From Halovenus aranensis (lineage in GTDB: Archaea; Halobacteriota; Halobacteria; Halobacteriales; Haloarculaceae): DNA of 64,000 nucleotides. The translations under genes and the position numbers were made by a program. The stretch spans positions 62,001-126,000 of the forward strand of contig NZ_FNFC01000008.1 in the NCBI RefSeq assembly GCF_900100385.1. The letters run 5' to 3'. Below are positions 35,557 through 45,039 of the stretch, piece after piece (positions within the stretch are counted from its first letter, which is position 1; every line of letters begins with the position of its first letter). The notes beneath the pieces are model-generated. The model did no database searches, was not told where the DNA came from, and saw only the letters and a program-made list of their open reading frames with translations.

Positions 35557-36369
35557 ATGGAGTACGTCACTCGATGCGGAGACGAGGTGCCGAAACTCGG
35601 TGTCGGAACCTGGCAGATGGACAGTGCCACCGCCGAAGGCGCTGTCTCGACGGCACTGGAACTCGGTTATCGTCACGTCGACACCGCACAAGCCTACGAG
35701 AACGAAGACGGTGTCGGCCGGGCTATCGCCGACGCGGCCGTCGACCGGGGCGAGGTCTTCCTGACGACGAAGGTGTTTCCGACAAACCGGAGTGTCAGCG
35801 ATATTGTCGCCTCGACCGAGGAGAGCGTCGACCAGCTCGGTGTCGACCACGTGGACCTGTTGCTCATCCACTGGCCACACCCGCTCGCCGACCTCGAAAC
35901 AGTCATGCAGGGACTCAACGCGGCCCGCGAGCAGGGATTGACGCGTCATATCGGCGTGAGCAACTTCGGGACAGACAGGCTCGACGCCGCCCGTGAGTAC
36001 TCCGATGCGCCGATTTTCACAAACCAGGTGCTCTTTCACCCCTGGTGGCCACAGCGCGAACTTCTCTCGTACTGTCAACAGAACGATATCGTGCTTACGG
36101 GGTACAGTCCGCTCGCAAACGGCGGCGCAATCGACGACGACCTCCTGTGGGACCTCGGCGAGCAGTTCGGTAAGACGGGGCCACAGGTGGCGCTGCGGTG
36201 GGCGACACAACACGACAGCGTCATGACGATTCCGATGTCGACCTCCCGTGAGCACCTCGCAGAGAACATCGACATCTTCGATTTCATGCTCACACGAGCC
36301 GAACACGACCGCGTGACGAGGCCGTCCTACCTCAAGACCGGTATCGCGATGTTCAAAGGAGGGCTATAG
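35557..36369 (+). CDS. Aldo-keto reductase
   Basis: A 270-residue AKR barrel: VPKLGVGTWQM, GYRHVDTAQAYENEDGVG (catalytic Asp and Tyr), VFLTTKVFP (Lys), LLLIHWPHP (His), IGVSNFGTDRLDAA, and a C-terminal NADPH-binding TIPMSTSREHLAENIDIFDF. It reduces aldehydes or ketones, substrate unknown. It stands alone after pyrI and its last 6 nt overlap the convergent DUF447 gene. Confidence 0.92.
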   Translation: MEYVTRCGDEVPKLGVGTWQMDSATAEGAVSTALELGYRHVDTAQAYENEDGVGRAIADAAVDRGEVFLTTKVFPTNRSVSDIVASTEESVDQLGVDHVDLLLIHWPHPLADLETVMQGLNAAREQGLTRHIGVSNFGTDRLDAAREYSDAPIFTNQVLFHPWWPQRELLSYCQQNDIVLTGYSPLANGGAIDDDLLWDLGEQFGKTGPQVALRWATQHDSVMTIPMSTSREHLAENIDIFDFMLTRAEHDRVTRPSYLKTGIAMFKGGL

Positions 36370-36966
36370 CTCGTCGACTATCGCCTCGATACGGCCAAAC
36401 GCCTCGCGTTCGCGCGGCCCGCCACACCGCTCGACGACCTCTCCGAAGTACTCGATTCGTTCGACCAGCGTCTCGGTGTCGTAGGCCTCGACATCCAGTC
36501 GGGACGCGGCGACAGTCGCTTCGACGACCGCCGCGTATCCGCGGTTGAAGGCCGGAAACGTCTCGTACTCGGCCGTGGCATCCTCGGGAGTGAGTTCCCA
36601 GTCGACCCACTGTGTCTCTCCGTCGGTCCCCTCGTCCGTTCGCTCGACTGAAACCGTGACCCAGGCGGCGGCCGATTCGTGGACCGGGTCGTCCTGTTCG
36701 TAGATGTCGAGCGCGGCGTCGGTGAACAGCACCGGGTCGCGGCTGAACTGAACGACACCGCCCCCTCGCTCGGTGAAGTTTCGCCACGTTCGGGTACGCC
36801 CCCACGTTCGCGCTCGAACCGTCTCAGCACTCCCGGGGTCGATACCCTCGGCCGGCGCGTGGAGACCGAGCGCGGCGAAGTTGTAGCGGTCGTTCGGGCC
36901 GAGAGTTGCGATAATCGACTCTGTTACGCCGCGCAACTCGACCGGCCACCCCGTCGCTGTCATCAC
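36364..36966 (-). CDS. DUF447 family protein
   Basis: A 200-residue protein of the archaeal DUF447 family: GVTESIIATLGPNDRYNFAALGL, ARTWGRTRTWRNF, a GYAAVVEATVAASRLDVEAYD segment, and EREAFGRIEAIVDEL at the end. The fold is flavin-reductase-like with no assigned reaction. It is the last gene of a four-gene, 4-nt-overlap operon headed by cofD. DUF447 members also occur near C1-cofactor biosynthesis genes in methanogens and methylotrophs, so a role in cofactor metabolism is a reasonable inference. Confidence 0.83.
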   Translation of the reverse strand: MMTATGWPVELRGVTESIIATLGPNDRYNFAALGLHAPAEGIDPGSAETVRARTWGRTRTWRNFTERGGGVVQFSRDPVLFTDAALDIYEQDDPVHESAAAWVTVSVERTDEGTDGETQWVDWELTPEDATAEYETFPAFNRGYAAVVEATVAASRLDVEAYDTETLVERIEYFGEVVERCGGPREREAFGRIEAIVDEL

Positions 36967-37808
36967 ACCGACAATCCGCGTTCGAGCGCAATAAACAGCG
37001 CGCCGGCGACGATATCCGCCGTGGTTCCGGGGTTGATGTCGCGCTCTATGAACTCCGCTGCCAGCTCGTAGGGGTCCTCGTCGCCGTCGAGTACCGCCTG
37101 TGCCCGGTCCCGAACTTCGAGGGCCGTCTCCGCGTCGTGTTGGGTCACGACGAACGTGTCGACTTCGCTGGCCAGCAGTGCCAGAAACAGTGCCGACGCC
37201 CTGTTTGTAACGGGTCCGTTGCTCTGTGTGAGTCCGTGTGCCGCCTCAAACGTCCGCCCGAAGCCGTCGGTCCACTCGGCGGCGATGCCGTCTTCGGTCG
37301 CGCTGGCTTCCATTACGTCTTCGAGAGTCATGTCGCGGTCTCGGAGAGCAGGCTCTGCATCGCTCCCCTGGCGCACGTCGAGTGGCTCCATCCCCGTCGG
37401 TGGGTCGTCGACAGCAACATCGACGTGGTCGAACGCCCGGTAGAAGTTCACCGCGTCGTCGACAGTCGTGTTAGCGACCACGTTTCGGGCACCCTGTCGG
37501 GAGAGGTGGCCCTGAGTTGCCGCCGCGACCAGTGGCGTCACCAGCAAGAGCGCCCCGAACTGTGTGTTCCCGCCGCGTTGTTGGCTCATCCCCGCGACCG
37601 CTCGCTCGAATGCGCGACCGACCGGTGTCCCCTCAGTCGCCAGTTCGAGCCCGTCCCGCGCGCCGACAGCCCCCGCCATGAAGTGCTCGAATCGGAGGTC
37701 GTCGTACTCGCGCTCTCGGTCGACGTTGCCGGGTTTTGGCGTTCCAGACACTTCGAGCAGCAATGCGAGTTGCGCGTTTGCTGCCGTTGACCGCTCGTCG
37801 TCCATCAC
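36963..37808 (-). CDS. CitG/MdcB-like triphosphoribosyl-dephospho-CoA synthase family protein
   Basis: A 281-residue protein with the family signatures LEVSGTPKPGNVDREREYDDL, GGNTQFGALLL, and NPGTTADIVAGALFIALE near the C-terminus. Canonical members make the citrate-lyase prosthetic group, but archaeal members occur without citrate lyase and their product is unproven. Overlaps both neighbours by 4 nt in the cofD-Dus-CitG-DUF447 operon. The substrate is probably a phosphoribosyl-type cofactor intermediate (inference). Confidence 0.85.
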   Translation of the reverse strand: MMDDERSTAANAQLALLLEVSGTPKPGNVDREREYDDLRFEHFMAGAVGARDGLELATEGTPVGRAFERAVAGMSQQRGGNTQFGALLLVTPLVAAATQGHLSRQGARNVVANTTVDDAVNFYRAFDHVDVAVDDPPTGMEPLDVRQGSDAEPALRDRDMTLEDVMEASATEDGIAAEWTDGFGRTFEAAHGLTQSNGPVTNRASALFLALLASEVDTFVVTQHDAETALEVRDRAQAVLDGDEDPYELAAEFIERDINPGTTADIVAGALFIALERGLSV

Positions 37809-38647
37809 TCGCCACCTCCCGTCGTTCGCGTGCTGTCTGTGGGTGTCATACCGTCGATTGGTGTCTCGGTGCTGCCGTAGTTCGTTGTGGGCTGGGCGTC
37901 GCGTTCGAACCAGTCGGTTGCGGCCTCTCGGACCCGTGAGAGGACACGCCGGTCGTCACTCGGTCTGCCGACGCTCACCGCGGCCGCTCCGTGGGACAGA
38001 TACTCGAACACAGAGTCGCGGCCCCGGACCTCGTTGTTGGCGATGATAGACAGGTCAGTCGCCGCGGCGACGTCACCGACGACCGCCTCAGAGTCCATCG
38101 CATCCAGGTGGATGTACGTCGCCCCGGCCTCTGCGACACGCTCGGCCACCGCCGGGAGGTCGACGCCCGGCACCTCTGCCCGGACCTTGACGCTGACCTC
38201 GGGACCGCGCTCGCTGGCGGCGCTGACCTGTTCACAGAGGCGCTCTGTGTCGGTCAGCAGCGCCTCACCGCTTCCGGCCCCACAGATTTCGTCCTGGCGG
38301 CAGTGCGCGTTGATTTCGAGAATCGCGTCGTGGTCCCGGCAGACCTCGGCAACCTCGGCGAGCGGAGACAGCGTCGTCGTCCGGACGTTGACTCCCGGCC
38401 GAATCGGGAGGTCGGCCGTCTGGCCGAACTGGTCGTCGACGAACGCGACCGGGTCTGCAGGCAGGAACTCCGTCCGGTCGCGCTCGACCAGTTCCCGCGC
38501 GGCCGCTCTGGTCGGCTCGTCGATAGCGATGCCTCCTAGGAAGGCCACGCCGGCGTACTCGGCCGCGGTAGCTGCCCACTCCGCGTCGGACTGACCGCTC
38601 AGGCTGGCCAGCGCGACCGGCGGGTCGAAGGCGGGGTCACGCGTCAT
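37805..38647 (-). CDS. Dihydrouridine-synthase-like TIM-barrel flavoprotein, atypical active site
   Basis: A 280-residue barrel with Dus-like layout: [37 protein letters not shown] in place of the usual IN.GCP cysteine loop, [41 protein letters not shown] and [11 protein letters not shown] for FMN-phosphate binding. The altered cysteine loop and compact size, and its place behind cofD, make tRNA dihydrouridine synthesis uncertain. A reductase acting on a cofactor precursor is an alternative. Confidence 0.75.
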   Translation of the reverse strand: MTRDPAFDPPVALASLSGQSDAEWAATAAEYAGVAFLGGIAIDEPTRAAARELVERDRTEFLPADPVAFVDDQFGQTADLPIRPGVNVRTTTLSPLAEVAEVCRDHDAILEINAHCRQDEICGAGSGEALLTDTERLCEQVSAASERGPEVSVKVRAEVPGVDLPAVAERVAEAGATYIHLDAMDSEAVVGDVAAATDLSIIANNEVRGRDSVFEYLSHGAAAVSVGRPSDDRRVLSRVREAATDWFERDAQPTTNYGSTETPIDGMTPTDSTRTTGGGE

Positions 38648-39636
38648 TGTAGCTCGTCGAGAAGCGCTCGGACGGCACGGCTCACACGCGCCGCGTCGCT
38701 CTCGCCAGCTATCTCGGTGTCTGTCCTGACAGTCGGCCGGCTGAGCGTCGTCCCGTCGTCGGTATCGAGGACGAACCCATCAGCGAACGGGTACGCCGCC
38801 GCCATGCCCGCAGTCGACGGCTCGTATCCCTGTGCGTCCATCAGCTTCGCCGCTGGCCCCGAGAACACCTCGTCCTCGACGAACGGCGAGACAGCGACGA
38901 CTGTCGTCGATTCGAGTGCGTCCTCGAACCCGTCCAGTGCGAGCATGGGGCCGATACTCGTCACCGGGTTCGAGGGACCGATAACGACCGGCTCAGCCAA
39001 GGCATCGAAGACAGCCGTCGTCGGCGTGGCACTCTCTCCGCCGCGAAAGTCGACGCTCTCGACTGCCGGCTCGCCGTTCCGGGCGACCCAGAACTCCTGG
39101 AAGTGCATCGTCCCGTCGGGCGTCTCGATGAGCGACGCCACCGGGTCGTCACTCATCGGAAGCAGCGTCCAGGGAATATCGTAGGCCTCAGCCAGTATCT
39201 CGGTCGCCTCCGTCAGGGAGTGTCCCTCGTCGAGCAGTCCTGTCCGCGTCAGGTGAACCGCCCGGTCCCGGTCGCCGATGTACATGAACTCGCCGACACT
39301 CGAAAAGCGCCGCCAGGCCGCGATATCCCGGCCCGCGGTCTGTGCCGCTTCGTCGAGATACCGAGGCCCAGTTCCGAGGTCGACTGCCTCGGCGAGTTCC
39401 TGCAGCCTGTCGTGTGTCTTTGCGGTGTCGTCCGCAATACCCCACCAGGTCTCGCGGTCGAGAGCGTCACCGCCGAGAAAGAGCACGGTGTCCACGTCCG
39501 GACAGACGAGAAAGCCGCCGAGCATCACGTCGTCGCCCGTGTTCGCGACTACTGTCATCTCCTCGGGCTCGAAGCTGGCCTCTGCCCCGGTCAGCAGCTT
39601 CGGTGTCCCAGTCCCGCCGGAGAGAAACGTGACCAT
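38644..39636 (-). CDS. cofD: 2-phospho-L-lactate transferase CofD (F420 biosynthesis)
   Basis: A 330-residue enzyme: [37 protein letters not shown], a [17 protein letters not shown] region, [15 protein letters not shown] and [17 protein letters not shown]. It transfers phospholactate (or the enolpyruvyl analogue) from the guanylylated donor to Fo to give F420-0. It heads the four-gene overlapping operon. The other F420 genes (cofC, E, G, H) are not in the window. Confidence 0.95.
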   Translation of the reverse strand: MVTFLSGGTGTPKLLTGAEASFEPEEMTVVANTGDDVMLGGFLVCPDVDTVLFLGGDALDRETWWGIADDTAKTHDRLQELAEAVDLGTGPRYLDEAAQTAGRDIAAWRRFSSVGEFMYIGDRDRAVHLTRTGLLDEGHSLTEATEILAEAYDIPWTLLPMSDDPVASLIETPDGTMHFQEFWVARNGEPAVESVDFRGGESATPTTAVFDALAEPVVIGPSNPVTSIGPMLALDGFEDALESTTVVAVSPFVEDEVFSGPAAKLMDAQGYEPSTAGMAAAYPFADGFVLDTDDGTTLSRPTVRTDTEIAGESDAARVSRAVRALLDELQ

Positions 39637-39779
39637 ACCTCCCCCTATGTGAGTCCGGCATCATAAACCGCCCGCCCTCACCGTCGGGTGTGGGGCCGGA
39701 CTCTCTGTGCGCTTGGCTTTTGCCGTGAACGGCGATGTCGGTGTCAGAGAGGCCAAACTGGCGAGGATAATAGCTGATG

Positions 39780-39787
39780 CTTTTAGG
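39780..39787 (+). promoter_or_regulatory. TATA-like box of the HD phosphohydrolase gene
   Basis: CTTTTAGG lies 24-31 nt upstream of the ATG at 39811, supporting that start over an in-frame ATG at 39790. Confidence 0.55.
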
Positions 39788-39810
39788 AGATGACGACGAA
39801 CTGTCGTATA

Positions 39811-41037
39811 ATGGCAACTATCAAAGACAGTGTTCACGACCATATCGAGGTCCACGGGGTCGCAGAGCGATTGCTCGACACCCCGCCCGTCCAGCGACTG
39901 CGACGAATCAATCAACTCGGTACTGTCAGGATGGTCTATCCGTCAGCCAACCACACCCGATTCGAACACAGCCTCGGCGTCTTCCATCTCGCAGACCGGG
40001 CGCTCGACCACCTCGGCATCGAGGGCCAACAGGCCGAACGCGTCCGTGCCGCCGCGCTGTTACACGACATCGGACACAGCCCCTACAGCCACAACATCGA
40101 GTCCGTCATCTACCGGGAGACCGGAACCTACCACGACGAGGTCCACGGCCTCATCGGGAGCGGACAGGTGGCCGAGATTCTCACAGACGCAGGCCTGAAC
40201 CCCGACCGGATTGCCGACCTCATCGCGGGCGAGGGCGAGTTGGGCCAGCTCGTCTCCGGTGAACTCGACGTGGACCGGATGGACTATCTCGTCAGAGACG
40301 CCCACCACACCGGCGCACCCTACGGCACAATCGACCACGAGCGGCTGGTTCGCGAGCTCAGGTTCGCCGACGGGACGCTCGTCCTCGACGAGGGAAACGT
40401 TCAGGCCGCCGAGAGCCTCCTGTTGGCTCGGGCGCTAATGAATCCGACCGTCTACCAGCACCACGTCGCCCGTATCGCGAAGGCGATGCTCCGGCGGGCT
40501 ACCGAGCGCGCGCTGGAGGCCGACGCGACCGACGCCGAGACGCTTCGCCGGATGGACGACCACGGCTTTCACGCGCTGTTGCGCGACTGTGAAGAAAGCG
40601 CCGAGTACGCTCGGATGCTCGACGAGCGTCGACTCTACAAGCGCTCGGTCTGGGCAGAATTCGACGCCGTGCCCGACGCAGTGCTCGGAGCAGATTACGA
40701 CGAGCGGAAAGACCTCGAAGCAGATATCGCAACAGCGGCCGGCGTGGACTTCTCTGAGGTTATCCTTGATGTCCCCGCGGAGCCATCGATGACCGAATCC
40801 ACCTCGCGGGTGCTCGTCAACGGCGAGGTTCGCCAGCTCGGCGAGCAGTCGACGCTGGTCAACGCGATTCGGCAGGCACAGCAAGACCAGTGGCGACTCG
40901 GTGTCTACGCGCCAGAGGCTGAGAGCGACCGCGTCGGTGAGGCTGCAGTCCGGTCCCTTGATTTGGACATCGAGGGGACGCGTATCCGGGACACCCGGCC
41001 CGGAATCAACGCCACGCTCGATGAGTTTGCCGGGTGA
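39811..41037 (+). CDS. SAMHD1-like HD-domain phosphohydrolase
   Basis: A 408-residue protein: IKDSVHDHIEVHGVAERLLD, PPVQRLRRINQLGTVRMVYP, TRFEHSLGVFHLADRAL, the metal motif LLHDIGHSPYSHNIE, and LDVDRMDYLVRDAHHTGAPYG (final aspartate of the HD set). This is the archaeal dNTP triphosphohydrolase/SAMHD1-like architecture. It may control dNTP pools or act on nucleotides or RNA. Neighbours do not refine the role. Confidence 0.9.
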   Translation: MATIKDSVHDHIEVHGVAERLLDTPPVQRLRRINQLGTVRMVYPSANHTRFEHSLGVFHLADRALDHLGIEGQQAERVRAAALLHDIGHSPYSHNIESVIYRETGTYHDEVHGLIGSGQVAEILTDAGLNPDRIADLIAGEGELGQLVSGELDVDRMDYLVRDAHHTGAPYGTIDHERLVRELRFADGTLVLDEGNVQAAESLLLARALMNPTVYQHHVARIAKAMLRRATERALEADATDAETLRRMDDHGFHALLRDCEESAEYARMLDERRLYKRSVWAEFDAVPDAVLGADYDERKDLEADIATAAGVDFSEVILDVPAEPSMTESTSRVLVNGEVRQLGEQSTLVNAIRQAQQDQWRLGVYAPEAESDRVGEAAVRSLDLDIEGTRIRDTRPGINATLDEFAG

Positions 41038-41046
41038 GCGTCGCGG

Positions 41047-42231
41047 CTATCCTGTGGTTTCGACATCGATATCGAACAAGTCTTGTGCGGTCTGATACCC
41101 GACCTGACGAGCCTTTTCCTCCGAAACGCGGCCGAGAAGCGACCGGGCGAGGTCGACGAACGTGTCCAGTGCCCAGTCCGTGTAATGCCACGTCAGTGCC
41201 GCGTCCATTCCCCAGAGAGTGCGCTCAGGGTACTCTTCAAGCAACGTTCCATACTTCTCGTAGTGTCGTTCGACCTCGTTCTCGAAGCTGATTTCAGCCA
41301 TGCGCTGCTCAAACTCTTCTTTCGTGAATGTCTCCTCGCCGTAGATGAATTTGGGGGCTGTCGGTGAGATATCGTAATACAGGTTTGGGTGGTCTTCCAG
41401 CGCGTCAGCGACCAGTTCCCCGTCACTCGTCTCGGTCCACTGGTATGTGGCATGAACAAGAAAATCGGTATCACGGTTGTGTTCGTAGGCGTTTGCGAGC
41501 TGTTCCTTGTGGGGCACGTCGTCGAAACTCTCCCACTCGTCTTGTTCGTCCTCGGGATACCGCCACGGGGACGCGACGTGGAGCATGACCGGCACGTCGC
41601 GCTCGGCGGCGAGGTCGTAAACTGATAGCATCGCCGGGTGGTCTGGCGGAATCGGTCCCTCTTTGTCCCAGTCGTCGCCACCCTTCGAGGCGTCGTTGCC
41701 CTTGAGTCCGAACTCACCGAGTCCGTCGTAAACCGGGTTTTCTTCGAGTCTCCGCCCGAGTTTCCCGGCGACCTCATCTAAGGGCTCGCGCATCTCTCCC
41801 CAGGGGAATGCGAACGGGACGAGCCTGTCGTCGTGTTCCCGAATCACATCGAGATAGCGGTCTGACGAAATCGCCATCACCTGAGCGACGCGGTTTCGGT
41901 CCATCCACCGAACGTACCAGTCCATCTTCTCGTCTGTCATCTCGAACCCGTCGTAGCCGTTCATGTGTTCGTGGGCCGAAACGAGCGGTCCCTGATAGTA
42001 CTCGTCAGGCCACGCCCGCACATCGACGGGCTCGGGTGTCTCCGTCGGAGTCGGTTCCGATGTCTCCGTTGTCGTCTCCGTCGGCTCGGGCGTCGCCACG
42101 GGAGTCTGCTCAGTGGACGCTGTCGGCGTCTCTCGGGGTGTCGACTCCGCTCCGGTGTCGTCCTGAGCCGAACAGCCCGCCATTGCTGCGAGCGCCGCCA
42201 GGACCGTCCGTCGCCGGAGTTTGTCTGGCAT
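41047..42231 (-). CDS. Tat-exported lipoprotein, amidohydrolase-like TIM barrel
   Basis: A 394-residue protein with a twin-arginine signal (KLRRRTVLAALAAM) ending in a lipobox AAMAGC, then a ~45-residue Thr/Pro/Glu-rich spacer. The catalytic part resembles amidohydrolase family 2: VSAHEHMNGYDGF (HxH-like), DRNRVAQVMAISSDRY, VMLHVASPWRYP, DTDFLVHATYQW and TLWGMDAALTW. It is thus a membrane-anchored hydrolase or decarboxylase facing outside; the substrate is unknown. Confidence 0.82.
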   Translation of the reverse strand: MPDKLRRRTVLAALAAMAGCSAQDDTGAESTPRETPTASTEQTPVATPEPTETTTETSEPTPTETPEPVDVRAWPDEYYQGPLVSAHEHMNGYDGFEMTDEKMDWYVRWMDRNRVAQVMAISSDRYLDVIREHDDRLVPFAFPWGEMREPLDEVAGKLGRRLEENPVYDGLGEFGLKGNDASKGGDDWDKEGPIPPDHPAMLSVYDLAAERDVPVMLHVASPWRYPEDEQDEWESFDDVPHKEQLANAYEHNRDTDFLVHATYQWTETSDGELVADALEDHPNLYYDISPTAPKFIYGEETFTKEEFEQRMAEISFENEVERHYEKYGTLLEEYPERTLWGMDAALTWHYTDWALDTFVDLARSLLGRVSEEKARQVGYQTAQDLFDIDVETTG

Positions 42232-42304
42232 ACAGATAGACGTTCGTCACGGAACTAAAAATTGTGCCACAGCCGACGAGCGAGGGGGCCCCAACAGTTT
42301 CCAG

Positions 42305-44296
42305 TTACCGCGCGTCGTCGAGTCTATCGAGGGCGTCGGGGTTCTCGATGCTGGAGAGGTCGCCCATCTCCTCGCCCTCGTAGGCCGACTGGATGAGTCG
42401 CCGGACGATTTTGCCGCTCTGGGTTTTGGGGAACTCGTCGACGAACAGCACCTCCCGTGGCATGAACGGTTTGCCCAGTTCCTCGCCGACCTGTGCACGC
42501 AGCTCCGAGCGGAGGGCTTCGCTCTCCTCGAACCCGTCTTCGAGGATGACGTAGGTGACGACAGCGGTCCCTTTGGTCTCGTCGTCGGCACCGATTGCGG
42601 CGGCGGCGTTGACCGCCTCGTGGTCGATAAGCGCGCCCTCGACTTCAGCGGGGCCGACCTTCCGGCCGGCCACGTTGAGTACGTCGTCCGAACGGCCGTG
42701 AAGGAACCAGAAGCCGTCTTCGTCTTTCTGTGCCCAGTCGCCGTGGTCCCACATGTCGTCGAAGCGACTCCAGTACTCATCGAGGTAGCGCTCGTCGCCG
42801 CTCCAGAGCGATTTCGTCATCGACGGCGCAGAGGACTTGGCAACGAGGTAGCCCCGGTCGTTGGTATCGGCAATTGACTCGCCGGTCGCGTTGACGATGT
42901 CCACGTCCATGCCAAGCGCCGGACCGCCGAGCGTACAGGGTTTCAGTGAGTGGGTCGGCAGTGGCTGGAGGAAACAGCCGAAGATTTCGGTGCCGCCGGA
43001 GATGTTCTGTATCGGCACGTCGCCGTTGCCGACGTTCTCGTGAAACCAGTGCCAGGATTCGGGGTCCCATGGCTCGCCGGTCGAGCCGAGCAGTCGGAGC
43101 GTCGAGAGGTCGTATCCCTCCAGCCACTCGTCGCCGTGTTTCTGGAGTGCGCGAATCGCGGTCGGTGAGATGCCAAACACCGTCAGCCCGTGACGGTCTA
43201 TCATCTCCCAGAACCGGTCTGGCTCGGGGTGGTCGGGCGCGCCCTCGTACATGAAGATGGTGCCGCCGAAGGCGTGGTTCCCAATGAGTGTCCACGGCCC
43301 CATCATCCAGCCGATATCCGACACCCAGAAAAAGCGGTCCGAGGGCCGATGGTCGAAGGAGAAGTACATCTCCTTTGCCGGCTGAACGAGGCCGCCAGCG
43401 TGGGTGTGGATGATACCTTTCGGCTTGCCGGTCGTCCCCGAAGAATACAGCAACATCGACTCCTGGTCGGCGGGAAGCGACCGCGTCTCGAAGTCGTCGG
43501 CCTGTGTCTCGACGGCGTCGGCCCACCACTCGTCGCGGTCCTCGTTCCAGGGAATATCAGCGCCGAGTCGCTCGTAGACGATGGTGTGTTCGACGTGGCC
43601 TGCCTCGGCGATAGCCTCGTCTGCGGCCTCTTTCAGCGTGATTTCGTCGCCCCGTCGGTAGAAGCCGTCGCCGGTAAAGAGGACCCGACACGCCGAATCC
43701 TCGATTCTGGTCGCAGTCGCGTCGACACCGAATCCGGAGAAGATGGGGACCGCGATTGCACCGACTTTGAAACAGCCGTACAGTATCGAGGTCACCTCTG
43801 GCACCATCGGCATGTAGAGGCCAACCGTGTCGCCGACACCGACGCCGCGTTCCTCAAGCGCGTTTGCGACCTGGTTGGCCTGTCGGTGGAGTTCGTGATA
43901 CGTGACCTCGCGTACCTCGCCGTCTTCACCCTCCCAGATTGTCGCAACCTTGTTGCGGTTGGGCGAGTCGGGACTGGCGTGGCGGTCGACGACGTTGTGC
44001 GCGATATTTAGCTCGCCGCCGACATACCAGTCGGTGAACTGTGGCCCGTCCGAGTCGTCACGAACCGCGTCGTAGGGCTGGTCGAACTCTAAGCCGAGGT
44101 GGTCGACGACCTCGTCCCAGAACCAGTCGAGGCCCGACGCCTCAACCCCGTCGATATCGGTCACAGAGCGTCGGTGGAGTTCGTCGAAATCCTCGATGTC
44201 GTGTTTCGCCATGAACTCCGCGACGTTGCTTTGTTCTAACAGCTCTGCGGGGGGGTCGTACACCACGTCGTCGATATCCTCGAGTGTCTCGGTCAT
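42305..44296 (-). CDS. acs: Acetyl-CoA synthetase (AMP-forming)
   Basis: A 663-residue ANL enzyme: ATIWEGEDGEVREVTYHEL, MPMVPEVTSILYGCFKVGAI, the P-loop LLYSSGTTGKPKGIIHTHAGG, DIGWMMGPWTLIGNH, LGSTGEPWDPESWHWF, and the C-terminal AGRKVGPAEVEGALIDH with the acetylatable lysine region PKTQSGKIVRRL. It activates acetate (possibly propionate) to the acyl-CoA, feeding the carboxylase and methylmalonyl-CoA genes in the window. A TATAAT box lies ~40 nt upstream. Confidence 0.93.
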   Translation of the reverse strand: MTETLEDIDDVVYDPPAELLEQSNVAEFMAKHDIEDFDELHRRSVTDIDGVEASGLDWFWDEVVDHLGLEFDQPYDAVRDDSDGPQFTDWYVGGELNIAHNVVDRHASPDSPNRNKVATIWEGEDGEVREVTYHELHRQANQVANALEERGVGVGDTVGLYMPMVPEVTSILYGCFKVGAIAVPIFSGFGVDATATRIEDSACRVLFTGDGFYRRGDEITLKEAADEAIAEAGHVEHTIVYERLGADIPWNEDRDEWWADAVETQADDFETRSLPADQESMLLYSSGTTGKPKGIIHTHAGGLVQPAKEMYFSFDHRPSDRFFWVSDIGWMMGPWTLIGNHAFGGTIFMYEGAPDHPEPDRFWEMIDRHGLTVFGISPTAIRALQKHGDEWLEGYDLSTLRLLGSTGEPWDPESWHWFHENVGNGDVPIQNISGGTEIFGCFLQPLPTHSLKPCTLGGPALGMDVDIVNATGESIADTNDRGYLVAKSSAPSMTKSLWSGDERYLDEYWSRFDDMWDHGDWAQKDEDGFWFLHGRSDDVLNVAGRKVGPAEVEGALIDHEAVNAAAAIGADDETKGTAVVTYVILEDGFEESEALRSELRAQVGEELGKPFMPREVLFVDEFPKTQSGKIVRRLIQSAYEGEEMGDLSSIENPDALDRLDDAR

Positions 44297-44403
44297 GGTC
44301 TCGATTCCTACAGACGACCAGTACCGTCAAAAAATTATATGATAGAACGGTCCGGGAGGGAGCCCTCGCAACTCATTTTTACGTGGCGTGAGAAAAGAGA
44401 GAC

Positions 44404-44985
44404 ATGTACGTACGGGACGCCAAAAACCGCGACGAGGCCTGGTTACTCGACCACATCGACTCGATGGGTTTAGACGAGACGGCATTTCGGTCCCGGGATT
44501 ACGTCATCGCGATGAACGAACGCGAAAACGAGCGGGCCGGATTCGGTCGCGTGCGCGTCCACAAGACCGAGCAGACGGAACACTGCGAGCTGACGAGTAT
44601 CGGTGTCCGCTCGGAGTGGCGGGGCCAAGGCGTCGGCGCACACGTCGTCGAGCGACTGGTCACGACAGCAAACGACCAGGGCTTCGATATCGTCTACGCG
44701 CTCAGCGGCGCGACGGAGTATCTCTCGCAGTTCGGCTTCGAGCCGGTCGAGCCGGCACAGCTCCCCGACGTGTTACAGCGGCGACTCTCGAAAAAACAGG
44801 AGTCACTCGACCCGGAAGCAGTCCCACTGTGCATCCAGACCGGCCAATTCTACATGCCCGGTCGGCTCCGCGACGCGTTCAAACGGGCCAGTGCAGACGA
44901 CGAGGAGCAAGAACCCGAGGAGGGCCCGGAAGACTTCGGCATTGACCCAGACGAGACCACCTACAAGTACGACACCGGGCGCTGA
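44404..44985 (+). CDS. GNAT-family N-acetyltransferase
   Basis: A 193-residue GNAT: LTSIGVRSEWRGQGVGAHVVERL is the acetyl-CoA pyrophosphate-binding loop (RGQGVG), preceded by a beta-strand core and followed by YALSGATEYLSQFGFEPVEPAQLP. The C-terminal 50 residues form an acidic tail. Substrate unknown; the position divergent from acs raises acyl-lysine regulation of Acs as a speculation only. A TTTTTACG box 21-28 nt upstream supports the start. Confidence 0.85.
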   Translation: MYVRDAKNRDEAWLLDHIDSMGLDETAFRSRDYVIAMNERENERAGFGRVRVHKTEQTEHCELTSIGVRSEWRGQGVGAHVVERLVTTANDQGFDIVYALSGATEYLSQFGFEPVEPAQLPDVLQRRLSKKQESLDPEAVPLCIQTGQFYMPGRLRDAFKRASADDEEQEPEEGPEDFGIDPDETTYKYDTGR

Positions 44986-45039
44986 CGCGGCCGACGGAAC
45001 ACTGAACTGTTAAGGCCCGCGGGAGCCGACCTTGGTGAT

